Below the pieces are notes generated by a model. The model was not told the origin of the DNA. It did not search any database and was given only the letters and a program-made list of their open reading frames with translations. The translations under genes and the position numbers were made by a program. Shown in pieces: positions 17,062 to 27,181 of a DNA stretch of 42,151 bases. The stretch's first letter is position 1. Each line of letters starts with the position of its first letter. This DNA comes from Idiomarina sp. 34-48-12 (GTDB taxonomy: Bacteria > Pseudomonadota > Gammaproteobacteria > Enterobacterales > Alteromonadaceae). The stretch spans positions 1 through 42,151 of the forward strand of contig NCJS01000008.1 of the NCBI GenBank assembly GCA_002279005.1, in the 5' to 3' direction.

Positions 17062-19911
17062 ATGGATAAAACGTATTCCCCGCAAGCCATTGAGCAAGCG
17101 CTCTACAAAAATTGGGAAGAGCAAGGTTACTTCAAACCGTCAGGTCACGGCGATTCATATTGCATTATGATTCCGCCACCCAATGTTACCGGTAGCTTGC
17201 ATATGGGACATGCGTTTCAGCACACCATTATGGATACGCTGACGCGATATAAGCGAATGGACGGCTACAATGCGCTTTGGCAAGTGGGCAGCGACCATGC
17301 AGGTATTGCAACCCAGATGGTCGTTGAGCGTCAACTTGCTGCCCAAGGTGTTACCCGTCAAGAGCTTGGACGCGATGCCTTCATCGAAAAAATTTGGGAT
17401 TGGAAAGCACAATCCGGCGGTACCATCACCTCACAAATGCGTCGCCTTGGCGATTCAGTTGATTGGGATCGTGAGCGCTTCACCATGGACGATGGTTTAT
17501 CCAATGCTGTGAAAGAAGTGTTCGTTCGTTTACACGACGAGAACCTGATTTACCGCGGTAAGCGCCTGGTGAACTGGGATCCGAAACTGCAAACCGCTAT
17601 TTCTGATCTGGAAGTCGAGAATAAAGAGCAACAAGGCCATATTTGGCATTTGCGTTACCCTCTCGCTGACGGTGTAACTACTGCAGATGGCAAAAACTAC
17701 CTAGTAGTCGCTACAACACGCCCGGAAACCATGCTGGGTGACGTTTGTGTGGCGGTTCACCCAGATGACGAGCGTTATCAAAACCTTATTGGTAAGCACG
17801 TACAATTGCCGATTGTTGGGCGCAAGATCCCAATCATTGCCGATAGCTATGTGGATCAAGAGTTTGGTACTGGCTGTGTGAAAATCACCCCAGCTCATGA
17901 CTTCAACGATTATGACATTGGTAAACGCAACAACTTACCAATGATAGCTGTGTTAGACAACCATGCACATATTCGAGTACAAGCCGGGTTGTATACCCCA
18001 ACAGGCGAAGAGTTACCGGAAATCGATGGATTCGACGGTACACTCCCTGCTGATTACCAAGGCCTCGAGCGCTTCGAAGCGCGCAAGAAAATTGTCGCTG
18101 ATTTTGATGCGCAAGGCTTGCTCGATAAAACGGAGCAACATACGAATAAGGTTCCGTACGGCGACCGCGGTGGCGTGCCAATTGAGCCACATCTCACCGA
18201 TCAATGGTACGTGCGTGTCGCACCATTAGCTGAAGTTGCGACCAAAGCGGTTGAAGATGGCGAAATTCAATTTGTACCAAAACAGTATGAGAATATGTAT
18301 TTCTCTTGGATGCGTGACATTCAAGACTGGTGTATTTCTCGCCAGCTCTGGTGGGGACACCGCATTCCAGCTTGGTATGATGAGCAAGGTAATGTCTATG
18401 TCGGCCGCGATGAAGCCGAAGTTCGAGCAAAACATAATTTAGGCGACATCACACTTCGTCAAGATGACGATGTACTCGATACGTGGTTCTCATCGGCACT
18501 GTGGACTTTCTCAACGTTAGGTTGGCCAGAGAATACGGATGATTTAAAGACGTTCCATCCAACCGATGTACTGGTGACTGGTTTCGATATCATTTTCTTC
18601 TGGGTTGCCCGCATGATTATGATGACCATGCACTTCCTAAAAGATGAGAATGGCAAACCGCAGGTACCATTTAAAACGGTATACGTCACCGGCCTGATTC
18701 GTGATGAAGAAGGTCAGAAAATGTCTAAATCAAAAGGTAACGTGCTTGACCCGCTCGACATGATTGATGGTATCGATTTGGAATCATTGGTACAAAAGCG
18801 CACGGCAAATATGATGCAGCCGCAGCTTGAAGCAAAAATTCAGAAACGTACCGAAAAGCAGTTCCCAGAGGGTATTTCGGCACACGGTACTGATGCACTG
18901 CGCTTTACTTTAGCCGCATTAGCTTCAACAGGTCGCGATATCAACTGGGATATGAAGCGTCTGGAAGGCTACCGTAACTTCTGTAACAAGCTTTGGAACG
19001 CTAGCCGCTACGTGCTAATGAATACCGAAGAACAAGATTGCGGCACCAATGGCGGCGCAATGGAGTTATCGCTTGCTGACCAATGGATCATTGAGCAGTT
19101 TAACGACACTGTGAAGCAATTCCGCAGTGCACTTGATAACTACCGCTTTGACCAAACAGCAAGTATTGCTTATGAATTTACCTGGAATCAGTTCTGCGAT
19201 TGGTACTTAGAGTTAACCAAGCCAGTTCTATTCAACGGTACTGCTGAGCAACTACGCGGAACACGTCATACATTAATTACCGTGCTAGAGCAGCTGTTAC
19301 GCTTACTTCATCCGTTGCTGCCGTTCATCACAGAAGCCATTTGGCAACGCGTTGCGCCACTTGCTGGCGCTAGCGGTGATACCATCATGATGCAACCGTA
19401 TCCACAAGTGCAGGAGCAGCAATTCGCTACAGCACGTGATGATATGGAATGGTTGAAACAAGTGATTGTCGCAGTGCGAAATATTCGTGGCGAGATGAAT
19501 TTGTCACCAAGCAAGCCATTACCAGTGTTATTTAAGAATGCTGATGATGTCGCTCGTAAGCGTCTTGAACACAACGCTAACTTCTTAAGTGCGTTAGCAA
19601 AACTTGAGTCGGTTACGTTCTTAGGGTCTAACGAAGAAGCGCCAGCGAGTGCAACGGCTTTGGTTGGTCGCATGGAAATTCACATACCTATGGCAGGCTT
19701 GATTGATACGGCAGCAGAGCTAGCGCGTCTTGATAAAGCGATTGAGAAAGCTCAGAAGGAGTTTGATTTGTTTACGCGTAAGCTAAGTAATGAAAACTTT
19801 GTTAGCAAAGCACCAGCGGATGTGATTGAGAAAGAACGCGCCAAACAAGCTGAAGCTGAAGAAACACTCCAACAGCTTCAACAACAGCGCGCTAAGATAG
19901 CGGCACTTTAA
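17062..19911 (+). CDS. valS: Valyl-tRNA synthetase
   Basis: Class I aminoacyl-tRNA synthetase that charges tRNA-Val and edits mischarged Thr. The 949-residue protein has HMGH at 47-50 (HIGH motif), the editing CP1 domain (about 190-345, with [10 protein letters not shown]), KMSKS at 553-557, an anticodon-binding domain and a C-terminal coiled coil (last 70 residues, Ala/Glu/Lys/Gln rich). The ATG at 17062 has GAAGG upstream and matches E. coli (951 residues); a GTG four codons earlier would place the ribosome site inside the gene. Ends in a strong convergent hairpin. Confidence 0.98.
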   Translation: MDKTYSPQAIEQALYKNWEEQGYFKPSGHGDSYCIMIPPPNVTGSLHMGHAFQHTIMDTLTRYKRMDGYNALWQVGSDHAGIATQMVVERQLAAQGVTRQELGRDAFIEKIWDWKAQSGGTITSQMRRLGDSVDWDRERFTMDDGLSNAVKEVFVRLHDENLIYRGKRLVNWDPKLQTAISDLEVENKEQQGHIWHLRYPLADGVTTADGKNYLVVATTRPETMLGDVCVAVHPDDERYQNLIGKHVQLPIVGRKIPIIADSYVDQEFGTGCVKITPAHDFNDYDIGKRNNLPMIAVLDNHAHIRVQAGLYTPTGEELPEIDGFDGTLPADYQGLERFEARKKIVADFDAQGLLDKTEQHTNKVPYGDRGGVPIEPHLTDQWYVRVAPLAEVATKAVEDGEIQFVPKQYENMYFSWMRDIQDWCISRQLWWGHRIPAWYDEQGNVYVGRDEAEVRAKHNLGDITLRQDDDVLDTWFSSALWTFSTLGWPENTDDLKTFHPTDVLVTGFDIIFFWVARMIMMTMHFLKDENGKPQVPFKTVYVTGLIRDEEGQKMSKSKGNVLDPLDMIDGIDLESLVQKRTANMMQPQLEAKIQKRTEKQFPEGISAHGTDALRFTLAALASTGRDINWDMKRLEGYRNFCNKLWNASRYVLMNTEEQDCGTNGGAMELSLADQWIIEQFNDTVKQFRSALDNYRFDQTASIAYEFTWNQFCDWYLELTKPVLFNGTAEQLRGTRHTLITVLEQLLRLLHPLLPFITEAIWQRVAPLAGASGDTIMMQPYPQVQEQQFATARDDMEWLKQVIVAVRNIRGEMNLSPSKPLPVLFKNADDVARKRLEHNANFLSALAKLESVTFLGSNEEAPASATALVGRMEIHIPMAGLIDTAAELARLDKAIEKAQKEFDLFTRKLSNENFVSKAPADVIEKERAKQAEAEETLQQLQQQRAKIAAL

Positions 19912-19923
19912 GCCTTTGACTAG

Positions 19924-19958
19924 CTGCACTCACATGTCAAGCGACTGTGAGTGCAGTT
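19924..19958. terminator. Convergent valS / rraB terminator
   Basis: Perfect 11-bp inverted repeat (CTGCACTCACA at 19924-19934, TGTGAGTGCAG at 19946-19956) with an 11-base loop between convergent genes. A pyrimidine-rich TTACTCTTCTTC follows on the plus strand, favouring valS termination; no U-tract follows on the minus side. Confidence 0.7.
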
Positions 19959-20319
19959 ACTCTTCTTCGTCATCTTCACCGAAATACGTGCCCCAGCCGT
20001 CATAATCAACACCGGCGATGTCTGCTATTTTTGTCACTTCTTTGGTTTGCGCCTGTAAAACTTCTGCTTCAAGTTTTACCTCACTCACGGCAACAAATGC
20101 AAATAAACGCGAACCGTCGTCCAATTCGAACTCATCGGCATCATCCACATGGTAGCCAACCTTGACGAGCTCTACGGCTGCTTTTTCGAGCTTGGTGAAA
20201 TCCGCACTGACCAAGTGATGCTCAATCTGGAATTTTTCCTGAGGGTCTGCACCATCAGCAATAAGGGCTGCGACTGTATCATCGCTTTGCTTCAATAACT
20301 CAGAAAGATCGTTAGCCAT
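19957..20319 (-). CDS. rraB: Ribonuclease E inhibitor RraB
   Basis: Protein that binds the C-terminal half of RNase E and lowers its activity, changing degradosome make-up. The 120-residue protein is acidic, with the family pattern: an N-terminal helix (LSELLKQSDDTVAALIADGADP), the QIEHHLVSADF segment, the GYHVDDADE stretch and a Glu/Asp-rich C-terminus after GVDYDGWGTYFGE. The DGWGT motif is diagnostic. Its ATG overlaps the plsC stop by 8 bases, so translation is probably coupled. RNase R is also in this window, about 9 kb away. Confidence 0.95.
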   Translation of the reverse strand: MANDLSELLKQSDDTVAALIADGADPQEKFQIEHHLVSADFTKLEKAAVELVKVGYHVDDADEFELDDGSRLFAFVAVSEVKLEAEVLQAQTKEVTKIADIAGVDYDGWGTYFGEDDEEE

Positions 20320-21046
20320 GCGTTGTTTTTCCTTGCGCTAGTTCGTGATCAAGTTCACTAATTTTAGACTGCATCAGTTCGTGACAACGAGCTGCTAATG
20401 CACGAATTGAATCAGTACTGTAGTTCGCCGTTTTAACTGGTTTAAGCATTTCAATAATCACTGTCCCATTGTTCCAACGGTTCAGTTTTATTCGACCATG
20501 CAAATTAGATACGCAAATTGGAACAATGTCGACTCCCGCTTGCATTGCTGTTCGAAAAGCTCCGGTTTTAAACGGTAATAAGCCACGACCGTAACTGCGC
20601 GTGCCTTCTGGAAATAAGAGAATTGAGAGCTGACGTTTACGAATCGCTTCTGCTGCTTGTTCAATTGTACCGTATGCGCGACCTTTGTTGTTGCGATCAA
20701 TCAGAATGTTTCCAGCAAGCCAGTACAGCTGACCGAAGAACGGTATCCACTTCAAGCTCTTTTTACCAATACTTACGGTGCTTTGCGGCATCGAGCGCGC
20801 TAAGGTGAAGATATCGTAACTATTTTGATGATTGGCGATGTAGACAAAAGGACCTGCGTTGGCAATTTCATCCGGTACTCGAATATCTAGTTTCACCCCT
20901 AACAAACGATGCATGCGACCGTACCAGTGGGCGGCAAGAGTCGTGTTATTTCGATGAAATGGACGAATAAGACAAATAAGCAATAACAACGTACTGCCAA
21001 CAACAATGAAAACGCCTAACAGCACTATACGTAAAACTGCGAGCAT
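20312..21046 (-). CDS. plsC: 1-acyl-sn-glycerol-3-phosphate acyltransferase PlsC
   Basis: Inner-membrane enzyme that adds the second acyl chain to make phosphatidic acid. The 244-residue protein has an N-terminal membrane segment (about 2-29, LRIVLLGVFIVVGSTLLLLI), the HX4D catalytic motif NHQNSYD with His73 and Asp78, and the LFPEGTRS phosphate-binding motif at 144-151. ATG start with AAGGAG five bases upstream. Overlaps rraB by 8 bases; the 61-bp gap before it separates it from parC, transcribed the same way. Confidence 0.95.
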   Translation of the reverse strand: MLAVLRIVLLGVFIVVGSTLLLLICLIRPFHRNNTTLAAHWYGRMHRLLGVKLDIRVPDEIANAGPFVYIANHQNSYDIFTLARSMPQSTVSIGKKSLKWIPFFGQLYWLAGNILIDRNNKGRAYGTIEQAAEAIRKRQLSILLFPEGTRSYGRGLLPFKTGAFRTAMQAGVDIVPICVSNLHGRIKLNRWNNGTVIIEMLKPVKTANYSTDSIRALAARCHELMQSKISELDHELAQGKTTHG

Positions 21047-21107
21047 GTAGTCTCCTTAATCACTAATGCCCGCTAGTATAACCTGTTAGACGCCGAAAAA
21101 CGTCCGA

Positions 21108-23348
21108 TCAGTCTTGATTTTCGACAGTAATTGCATCAACGCGCTGCAATCCTCGTGGTAATTTGTTTCCACGACGACCGCGCTCTCCACGATAATGCTC
21201 TAAATCAGACGGTTTCAAAGTCAGTTTCCGCTTCCCAGCCAGTAAAGTAATCGCTGCATCGGCCGGCACTACTGCCGCCGCCACCACATATTCTTCACGT
21301 GATTGTGCGCGCAACGCTGGAATGCTCAGCATTTTGTTACCTTTACCTTTAGCAAGTTCTGGTAAATCGCGAACTGGGAACAGTAACATACGACCTTCGT
21401 TCGAGATGACGGCAAGAAGGTCATTTTCAACATCAGTTACGGTGCTAGGCGGAAGTATTTTTGCTCCGGTTGGCAGGTTCAAAATAGCCTTACCATTCTT
21501 ATTCCGGCTAACTAAATCTCCGAACTTACAAATAAAACCGTACCCAGCATCAGACGCTAATAAGTAGCGTTGTTCGTCTTTTGCCATGAGTACTTGGTCA
21601 ACGGTTTCGCCCGCAACCATACTGAAGCGCCCGGTAAGTGGTTCACCCTGCGTTCGCGCAGAAGGCAACGCATGTGCTTCGCACGAGTAACTTCGGCCTG
21701 AGCTATCAAGGAATACCACTTGTTGGTTGCTCTTACCTATTGCTTGAGCTAAGAAATTATCGCCGGACTTATAAGCTAAGTTTGCGCCATCAACATCATG
21801 ACCTTTCGCTGCACGCACCCAACCTTTCTTCGAAAGCACTACCGTAACTGGCTCAGCTGGGGTTAGGTCACGTTCGCTCAGCGCTTTTGCTTCTTGGCGC
21901 TCAACCAATGGTGAACGACGGTCGTCGCCATATTTTTCAGCATCAGCGAGAATTTCTTTACGAATGAGTGTCTTCATACGGCGATCTGAACCAAGCAGAA
22001 GCTCAAGTTGCTGACGCTCTTTTTCTAACTCGTCTTGCTCACCTTTTAGCTTAAACTCTTCAAGTTTGGCTAAATGACGTAATTTCAATTCTAAAATGGC
22101 TTCAGCTTGGGTATCGGTTAAACCAAAACGCTCCATCAATACAGGTTTCGGCTCGTCCTCATGACGAATGATGGCAATCACCTCGTCAATATTCAGATAA
22201 GCAATGAGCAAACCTTCTAAAATGTGCAATCGCGCTAAAATTTTATCTAAACGATACTGAACACGACGCGTCACGGTGTCTTGGCGGAATACCAGCCACT
22301 CTTTGAGCACATTGAGAATCGATTTTACTTGCGGACGACCATCAAGCCCCAACATGTTTAAATTCACACGGTAGTTTTTCTCAAGGTCTGTGGTCGCAAA
22401 TAAGTGCTGCATCATTTGCTCAACATCAATTCGGTTCGAGCGCGGCACAATCACCAAGCGGGTTGGATTTTCATGGTCCGATTCATCGCGCAAATCAGTC
22501 ACCATCGGCAATTTTTTGGCCTGCATCTGTCCCGCAATTTGCTCGAGTACCTTCGCCCCTGACGCTTGATGTGGCAGCGCTGTAATGACAACTTCGCCAT
22601 CTTCCATGTGGTATTTTGCACGCATCCGAATGGTGCCACGGCCTGATTCGTATATCTTGACGATTTCATGGTGAGGCGTGATGACTTCAGCGTCCGTTGG
22701 ATAATCAGGACCACGAAGATGCTCCATGATTTCACTCAAATCAGCGCTAGGTTTCTCAAGTAACAAAGCACAGGCATGCGCCACTTCGCGTACGTTATGA
22801 GGCGGTATATCGGTAGCCATACCAACCGCAATACCAGTCACGCCATTTAGTAGAATATGTGGCAGGCGAGCCGGTAACATGCGTGGCTCTTTCATGGTGC
22901 CATCGAAGTTCGGTGTCCAATCGACGGTTCCTTGTCCCAACTCACTTAATAAAACTTCACTAAAACGAGATAAACGAGCTTCGGTATAACGCATCGCTGC
23001 AAACGACTTCGGGTCATCTGGCGAACCCCAGTTCCCCTGCCCATCGACTAACGGATAGCGATACGAAAATGGCTGTGCCATCAACACCATCGCTTCATAA
23101 CAAGCGCTGTCGCCATGCGGGTGGAACTTACCTAATACGTCACCGACGGTACGTGCTGACTTCTTATATTTTGCCAGCGCCGATAAGCCGAGCTCAGACA
23201 TTGCATAAATAATGCGTCGCTGAACTGGTTTTAAGCCATCGCCAATGTGCGGCAGAGCACGATCCATGATCACATACATGGAGTAATTGAGGTACGCGTC
23301 TTCAGTAAACTTGCGTAACGGGAGTTGCTCTAAAGCATCCATAGACAT
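21108..23348 (-). CDS. parC: DNA topoisomerase IV subunit A
   Basis: Breakage-reunion subunit that, with ParE, decatenates daughter chromosomes. The 746-residue protein aligns with E. coli ParC with a one-residue offset: catalytic Tyr121 ([10 protein letters not shown]) and the quinolone-determining region around 66-105, where Ser81 and Glu85 are the unmutated residues that correspond to Ser80 and Glu84 in E. coli. The C-terminal beta-pinwheel spans about 500-740. ATG start with AAGGAG ten bases upstream, only 14 bases after parE. In E. coli plsC follows parC, as here. Confidence 0.98.
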   Translation of the reverse strand: MSMDALEQLPLRKFTEDAYLNYSMYVIMDRALPHIGDGLKPVQRRIIYAMSELGLSALAKYKKSARTVGDVLGKFHPHGDSACYEAMVLMAQPFSYRYPLVDGQGNWGSPDDPKSFAAMRYTEARLSRFSEVLLSELGQGTVDWTPNFDGTMKEPRMLPARLPHILLNGVTGIAVGMATDIPPHNVREVAHACALLLEKPSADLSEIMEHLRGPDYPTDAEVITPHHEIVKIYESGRGTIRMRAKYHMEDGEVVITALPHQASGAKVLEQIAGQMQAKKLPMVTDLRDESDHENPTRLVIVPRSNRIDVEQMMQHLFATTDLEKNYRVNLNMLGLDGRPQVKSILNVLKEWLVFRQDTVTRRVQYRLDKILARLHILEGLLIAYLNIDEVIAIIRHEDEPKPVLMERFGLTDTQAEAILELKLRHLAKLEEFKLKGEQDELEKERQQLELLLGSDRRMKTLIRKEILADAEKYGDDRRSPLVERQEAKALSERDLTPAEPVTVVLSKKGWVRAAKGHDVDGANLAYKSGDNFLAQAIGKSNQQVVFLDSSGRSYSCEAHALPSARTQGEPLTGRFSMVAGETVDQVLMAKDEQRYLLASDAGYGFICKFGDLVSRNKNGKAILNLPTGAKILPPSTVTDVENDLLAVISNEGRMLLFPVRDLPELAKGKGNKMLSIPALRAQSREEYVVAAAVVPADAAITLLAGKRKLTLKPSDLEHYRGERGRRGNKLPRGLQRVDAITVENQD

Positions 23349-23362
23349 GTGAATAATTCTCC

Positions 23363-25255
23363 TTAAAGCTCGGCCAAGTCGACTAAGTTACCTTTACTTT
23401 CCAACCAGTCGCGACGGTCACCCGAACGTTTTTTGGCAAGTAGCATATCCATTAACTCTTCGGTCGCTTCAGGTTCATCAACGGTGAGTTGTACCAAGCG
23501 TCGAGTATTCGGATCCATGGTGGTTTCACGCAGTTGCAGCGGATTCATTTCACCCAAACCTTTAAAGCGCTGGACATTCACCTTGCCCTTCTTCTTCTCG
23601 GCTTCAATGCGGTCTAAAATGCCCTGCTTTTCCGCTTCATCGAGTGCGTAGAATACCTCTTTACCCACGTCCACCCGATACAACGGCGGCATAGCGACAT
23701 ACACATGACCATGATCAACGAGAGCGCGGAAGTGTTTCACGAACAATGCACATAACAACGTGGCAATGTGCAAACCATCCGAATCCGCATCAGCGAGAAT
23801 ACATACTTTTCCGTAACGCAGCTGTTCAAGATCCTCAGAGTTAGGATCAACACCTAGCGCCACAGAAATATCATGAATTTCTTGTGAACCAAGAATTTGA
23901 TCGGATTCAACTTCCCAGGTATTTAGAATTTTCCCTCGCAATGGCATCACTGCTTGGAAATCACGGTCGCGCGCTTGCTTTGCAGAGCCACCAGCCGAGT
24001 CACCTTCCACTAAGAATAGTTCGCCACGCGCAGGGTCTTGTGTCGCACAATCGGTCAATTTACCGGGCAGTGCTGGGCCTTGCGTGACTTTCTTTCGCAC
24101 CACCTTTTTGCTGGCACGCATGCGCCGCTGGGCATTGTTAATGCACAACTCAGCGAGCTGTTCTGCCTGCTCTGTATGCTCGTTCAGCCACAAACTAAAC
24201 GCATCTTTCACCACGCCAGAAACAAATGCGGCACATTGGCGCGACGACAAACGTTCTTTGGTTTGTCCGGCAAATTGCGGATCTTGCATTTTCACCGACA
24301 AAATATAGGCACAGCGATCCCAGATATCTTCCGGGGTTAATCTTACGCCACGCGGCAGCAGGTTGCTGAACTCACAGAATTCACGCATGGCATCAAGCAG
24401 GCCCTGACGTAAACCATTTGCGTGCGTTCCTCCTTGCGGGGTAGGAATAAGGTTCACATAGCTTTCAGTGACGCTTTCGCCGCCTTCAGGAAGCCAAGTG
24501 ACGGCCCAATCAACGGCTTCTTCGTTACCCGCAAAGGCGCCGATAAATGGTTCTTCCGGGAGTGTTGGCAGTTCACGAACGGCTTCAACTAAATAATCGC
24601 GAAGACCATCTTCGTAGTACCAAGTTTGCTCTTCATTGTCGACAAGATTGCGGAAAGTAATTTTTAACCCTGGGCACAAAACCGCTTTCGCACGGAGTAA
24701 GTGCGTTAACTTCAGTACTGAAAACTTAGGCGAGTCAAAATATTTCGGATCAGGCCAAAACCGCAGATTCGTACCCGTATTGCGCTTGCCAACCGTACCT
24801 GTCACTTCCAGTTCAGAAACTTTATCGCCGTTCTCAAAGGCCATCTGATAAACCTGGCCATCACGTTTAACGGTTACATCAACCCGTGTTGATAACGCGT
24901 TCACTACGGAGATACCGACCCCGTGTAAACCGCCCGAAAACTTGTAATTTTTATTAGAGAATTTACCACCAGCATGAAGCTTGGTCATGATCAGTTCCAC
25001 CCCAGGAACACCTTCCTCAGGGTGAACATCAACAGGCATACCACGACCATCATCTTGCACTTCTAATGATTGGTCAGGGTGTAACGTCACCACCATTTCG
25101 CGTGCATGGCCAGCTAAAGCTTCATCAACACTGTTGTCGATGACCTCTTGGCCTAAATGATTGGGGCGCGTGGTATCGGTGTACATTCCCGGTCTGCGAC
25201 GGACCGGTTCGAGGCCATTGAGGACCTCTATCGCATCGGCTTTGTAATCTGACAT
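23363..25255 (-). CDS. parE: DNA topoisomerase IV subunit B
   Basis: ATPase subunit of topoisomerase IV. From the ATG at 25255 it has 630 residues, equal to E. coli ParE. It shows the GHKL ATP-binding domain ([36 protein letters not shown]), the transducer domain and the TOPRIM domain ([19 protein letters not shown] and the DADSDG metal site), ending in the family C-terminus. A GTG eight codons upstream (25279) is the alternative start; [20 protein letters not shown] from 25255 matches the family start better. Only 14 bases before parC. Confidence 0.97.
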   Translation of the reverse strand: MSDYKADAIEVLNGLEPVRRRPGMYTDTTRPNHLGQEVIDNSVDEALAGHAREMVVTLHPDQSLEVQDDGRGMPVDVHPEEGVPGVELIMTKLHAGGKFSNKNYKFSGGLHGVGISVVNALSTRVDVTVKRDGQVYQMAFENGDKVSELEVTGTVGKRNTGTNLRFWPDPKYFDSPKFSVLKLTHLLRAKAVLCPGLKITFRNLVDNEEQTWYYEDGLRDYLVEAVRELPTLPEEPFIGAFAGNEEAVDWAVTWLPEGGESVTESYVNLIPTPQGGTHANGLRQGLLDAMREFCEFSNLLPRGVRLTPEDIWDRCAYILSVKMQDPQFAGQTKERLSSRQCAAFVSGVVKDAFSLWLNEHTEQAEQLAELCINNAQRRMRASKKVVRKKVTQGPALPGKLTDCATQDPARGELFLVEGDSAGGSAKQARDRDFQAVMPLRGKILNTWEVESDQILGSQEIHDISVALGVDPNSEDLEQLRYGKVCILADADSDGLHIATLLCALFVKHFRALVDHGHVYVAMPPLYRVDVGKEVFYALDEAEKQGILDRIEAEKKKGKVNVQRFKGLGEMNPLQLRETTMDPNTRRLVQLTVDEPEATEELMDMLLAKKRSGDRRDWLESKGNLVDLAEL

Positions 25256-25311
25256 GCGCTTATTTATCTCGTGTTGCACGGAATCGTTGTTATAGGAATG
25301 CCCATATACTG

Positions 25312-25890
25312 TTACAGGACGTCGAGAAACTCAAGCACAGCTGGTAAGTAGCGTGGGAAATCAACAAAACTATGATCACCGCCTTGCTCAACAAGCATTC
25401 GCTGAGTTCGATAATAGTCTCGAGCGAGTCGATAATCCAAACGTTCGTCACCAGCTTGTAGCAGTACCATTAACTCGACATCTTGCGAGAACTGTTGCTC
25501 GGCTGCAATCAAAACTTCGCAATCATGAAAATCAAGTTGATAATGCTCGTTGGTATAAGGGTGAATACGCTCGACTGACTCTTCAGGCATCCAGCTGTAT
25601 GGTTGTACTGCTGGATTAATCAGAACACCACGAACATGGCGCTGGCGTTTGCGCAATTGACTCACAACATAATGCGTCCAAAAGCCCCCCAGTGAGCTGC
25701 CCATTACCGCGCTGATTGGGTGAGTATCGATAAGCTCATCAAGCAAGGCTCGTATATCCGCCATACGTGATGGTTGTTGCGGAGCATATAACCTATCAGC
25801 ACTAGCGCCATGCTCTTGCAAATATTCGTGGGTTTGAATGATTTTTAAACTGCCTGGCGAGCTTTCAAATCCGTGTAAATACAGCAACAA
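25312..25890 (-). CDS. yqiA: Esterase YqiA (alpha/beta hydrolase)
   Basis: Small alpha/beta-hydrolase with esterase activity on short acyl substrates; the cell role is unclear. The 192-residue protein has the LLYLHGFESSPGS oxyanion segment, the nucleophile elbow GSSLGG with Ser66, an Asp in the DERLDYR loop and His in GGDHSF near the end. TTG start preceded by a perfect AGGAGG eight bases upstream; the next codon is also TTG. Begins 3 bases after yqiB and leads into parE, as in E. coli, except that cpdA, which lies between yqiB and yqiA there, is missing. Confidence 0.92.
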   Translation of the reverse strand: MLLYLHGFESSPGSLKIIQTHEYLQEHGASADRLYAPQQPSRMADIRALLDELIDTHPISAVMGSSLGGFWTHYVVSQLRKRQRHVRGVLINPAVQPYSWMPEESVERIHPYTNEHYQLDFHDCEVLIAAEQQFSQDVELMVLLQAGDERLDYRLARDYYRTQRMLVEQGGDHSFVDFPRYLPAVLEFLDVL

Positions 25891-25893
25891 GGC

Positions 25894-26334
25894 CTAAACC
25901 TCCTGGTAATAGCCATTCGCTCGAATAAGTTGTAACCACTCTTGTAAAAAGTGATTCACTTGGTGTTTTTCATCGGCGTGATGCATGCTCGGGTTTGGCA
26001 CCTCATAGCTTGCTTGTAGGCGAGAAACTCCTTGGCTTCTAACCACCTCTGCAAGCTGGGCATCATGGTACAATCGCACATCTATTTGCGTCTCTCGCAA
26101 CCCTGGCAATTGTTTTAATAGCGCCTGCTGTTCAATTCTCACTTCAGTTGTATAGGGTGCGGTTTCCAACACCGTCACCGCAAAACGTAATTGTTGACCG
26201 ACCTTAATGATCTTCGAGCCTGATTGCTTGACTCCCGCAACCATTGGACGCAAAGCGGCATAGTTGATTGCCGCCAGTCGTTGCAAGGCAGCGAGATCAA
26301 ATTTATAGCGCTTTCGAATCACGTCGGTAGTCAT
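25894..26334 (-). CDS. yqiB: DUF1249 family protein YqiB
   Basis: Conserved gammaproteobacterial protein of unknown function. The 146-residue sequence has the DUF1249 features: an N-terminal KFDLAALQRLAAINYAALRP segment, a VLETAPYTTEVRIEQ strand and the LRETQIDVRLYHDAQLAEV stretch, then a C-terminal helix with the HHADEKHQVNHFLQEWL region. Overlaps nudF by 4 bases (ATGA), so it is translationally coupled; ends 3 bases before yqiA. No catalytic motif seen. Confidence 0.9.
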   Translation of the reverse strand: MTTDVIRKRYKFDLAALQRLAAINYAALRPMVAGVKQSGSKIIKVGQQLRFAVTVLETAPYTTEVRIEQQALLKQLPGLRETQIDVRLYHDAQLAEVVRSQGVSRLQASYEVPNPSMHHADEKHQVNHFLQEWLQLIRANGYYQEV

Positions 26335-26936
26335 AAATCCTCGAATTGGCGTTTATGTAATTGCAACCATTGTAGCCCAATCACGCTCGCCGCATTGTTA
26401 ATTTTTCCCGCTTCTAACAACTGCACAACGTCACCATAAGGCAGCACGTGCACCCGGATATCCTCATGTTCTGTCGCCAAACCGGCATGACGAGCTGCTT
26501 TATCGCTGTCAACCAGCGCTATATAAATCGAAATTTTTTCAGTACAGCCGCCCGGTGTTGATAAATAGGTAAGCGCATAATGCAAACTTTTGGCGGTTAA
26601 CCCAGCTTCTTCTTCAAGCTCACGGTGAGCAACCTGTTCTGCCGTTTCATCATGACTATCGTACATTCCCGCAACAAACTCGAGCAGCCACGGCGAAGCA
26701 TCGTTTTCAAGCGCTCCTACCCGAAACTGTTCTAATACCACTAAGGCATCCTTGTGAGGATCATAGGGCAACACGACCACTGCATGGCCACGATCCATTA
26801 CCTCACGCTCGAACACCGGCGACCAATCACCTTCAAATAATCGATGCTGCAATCGCAATTTATATAAGCTGAGAAAACCTTCACGAACCGGTGTTTTCTC
26901 AATAATTTTTACGTCGTTTTGATTAAATTTTTGCAC
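26331..26936 (-). CDS. nudF: ADP-ribose pyrophosphatase NudF
   Basis: Nudix hydrolase that cleaves ADP-ribose and related nucleotide sugars. About 201 residues. The GTG at 26936 has AAAGG six bases upstream; a TTG two codons earlier would start with no gap after AAAGG. The Nudix box lies at about residues 90-113 and ends in RELEEEAGL; between its first Gly and the Glu it has six residues (MYDSHD) instead of the usual five. First gene of nudF-yqiB-yqiA-parE-parC, divergent from tolC as in E. coli. Confidence 0.94.
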   Translation of the reverse strand: MQKFNQNDVKIIEKTPVREGFLSLYKLRLQHRLFEGDWSPVFEREVMDRGHAVVVLPYDPHKDALVVLEQFRVGALENDASPWLLEFVAGMYDSHDETAEQVAHRELEEEAGLTAKSLHYALTYLSTPGGCTEKISIYIALVDSDKAARHAGLATEHEDIRVHVLPYGDVVQLLEAGKINNAASVIGLQWLQLHKRQFEDL

Positions 26937-27181
26937 AAGCAACCTTTTCTCGTTGTTTAACGTCTTATGTACTCGACTGAACGCGAATTTGATTCACAAC
27001 AAGTGTAAAAAAAACCATCTTTGGCACATAATTAGTTACACTTGAAGCCATTCTGTTGCAACTGGTGCCATGCATTTTAATTCGTTTAAAAGTAAACTAG
27101 TAAACATTCACGAGTGTATGTAAAATAGCAGCCAGTTTTTTTGGCAAGATGATGCTTTCAAATAATTAGGACACCCTATCC

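Noticed and set aside
26943..27181. nudF-tolC intergenic region searched for MarA/SoxS-type or other regulatory sites
   Set aside because: Only a weak -10 (TAAAAT) and A/T-rich runs were seen; no site could be supported.
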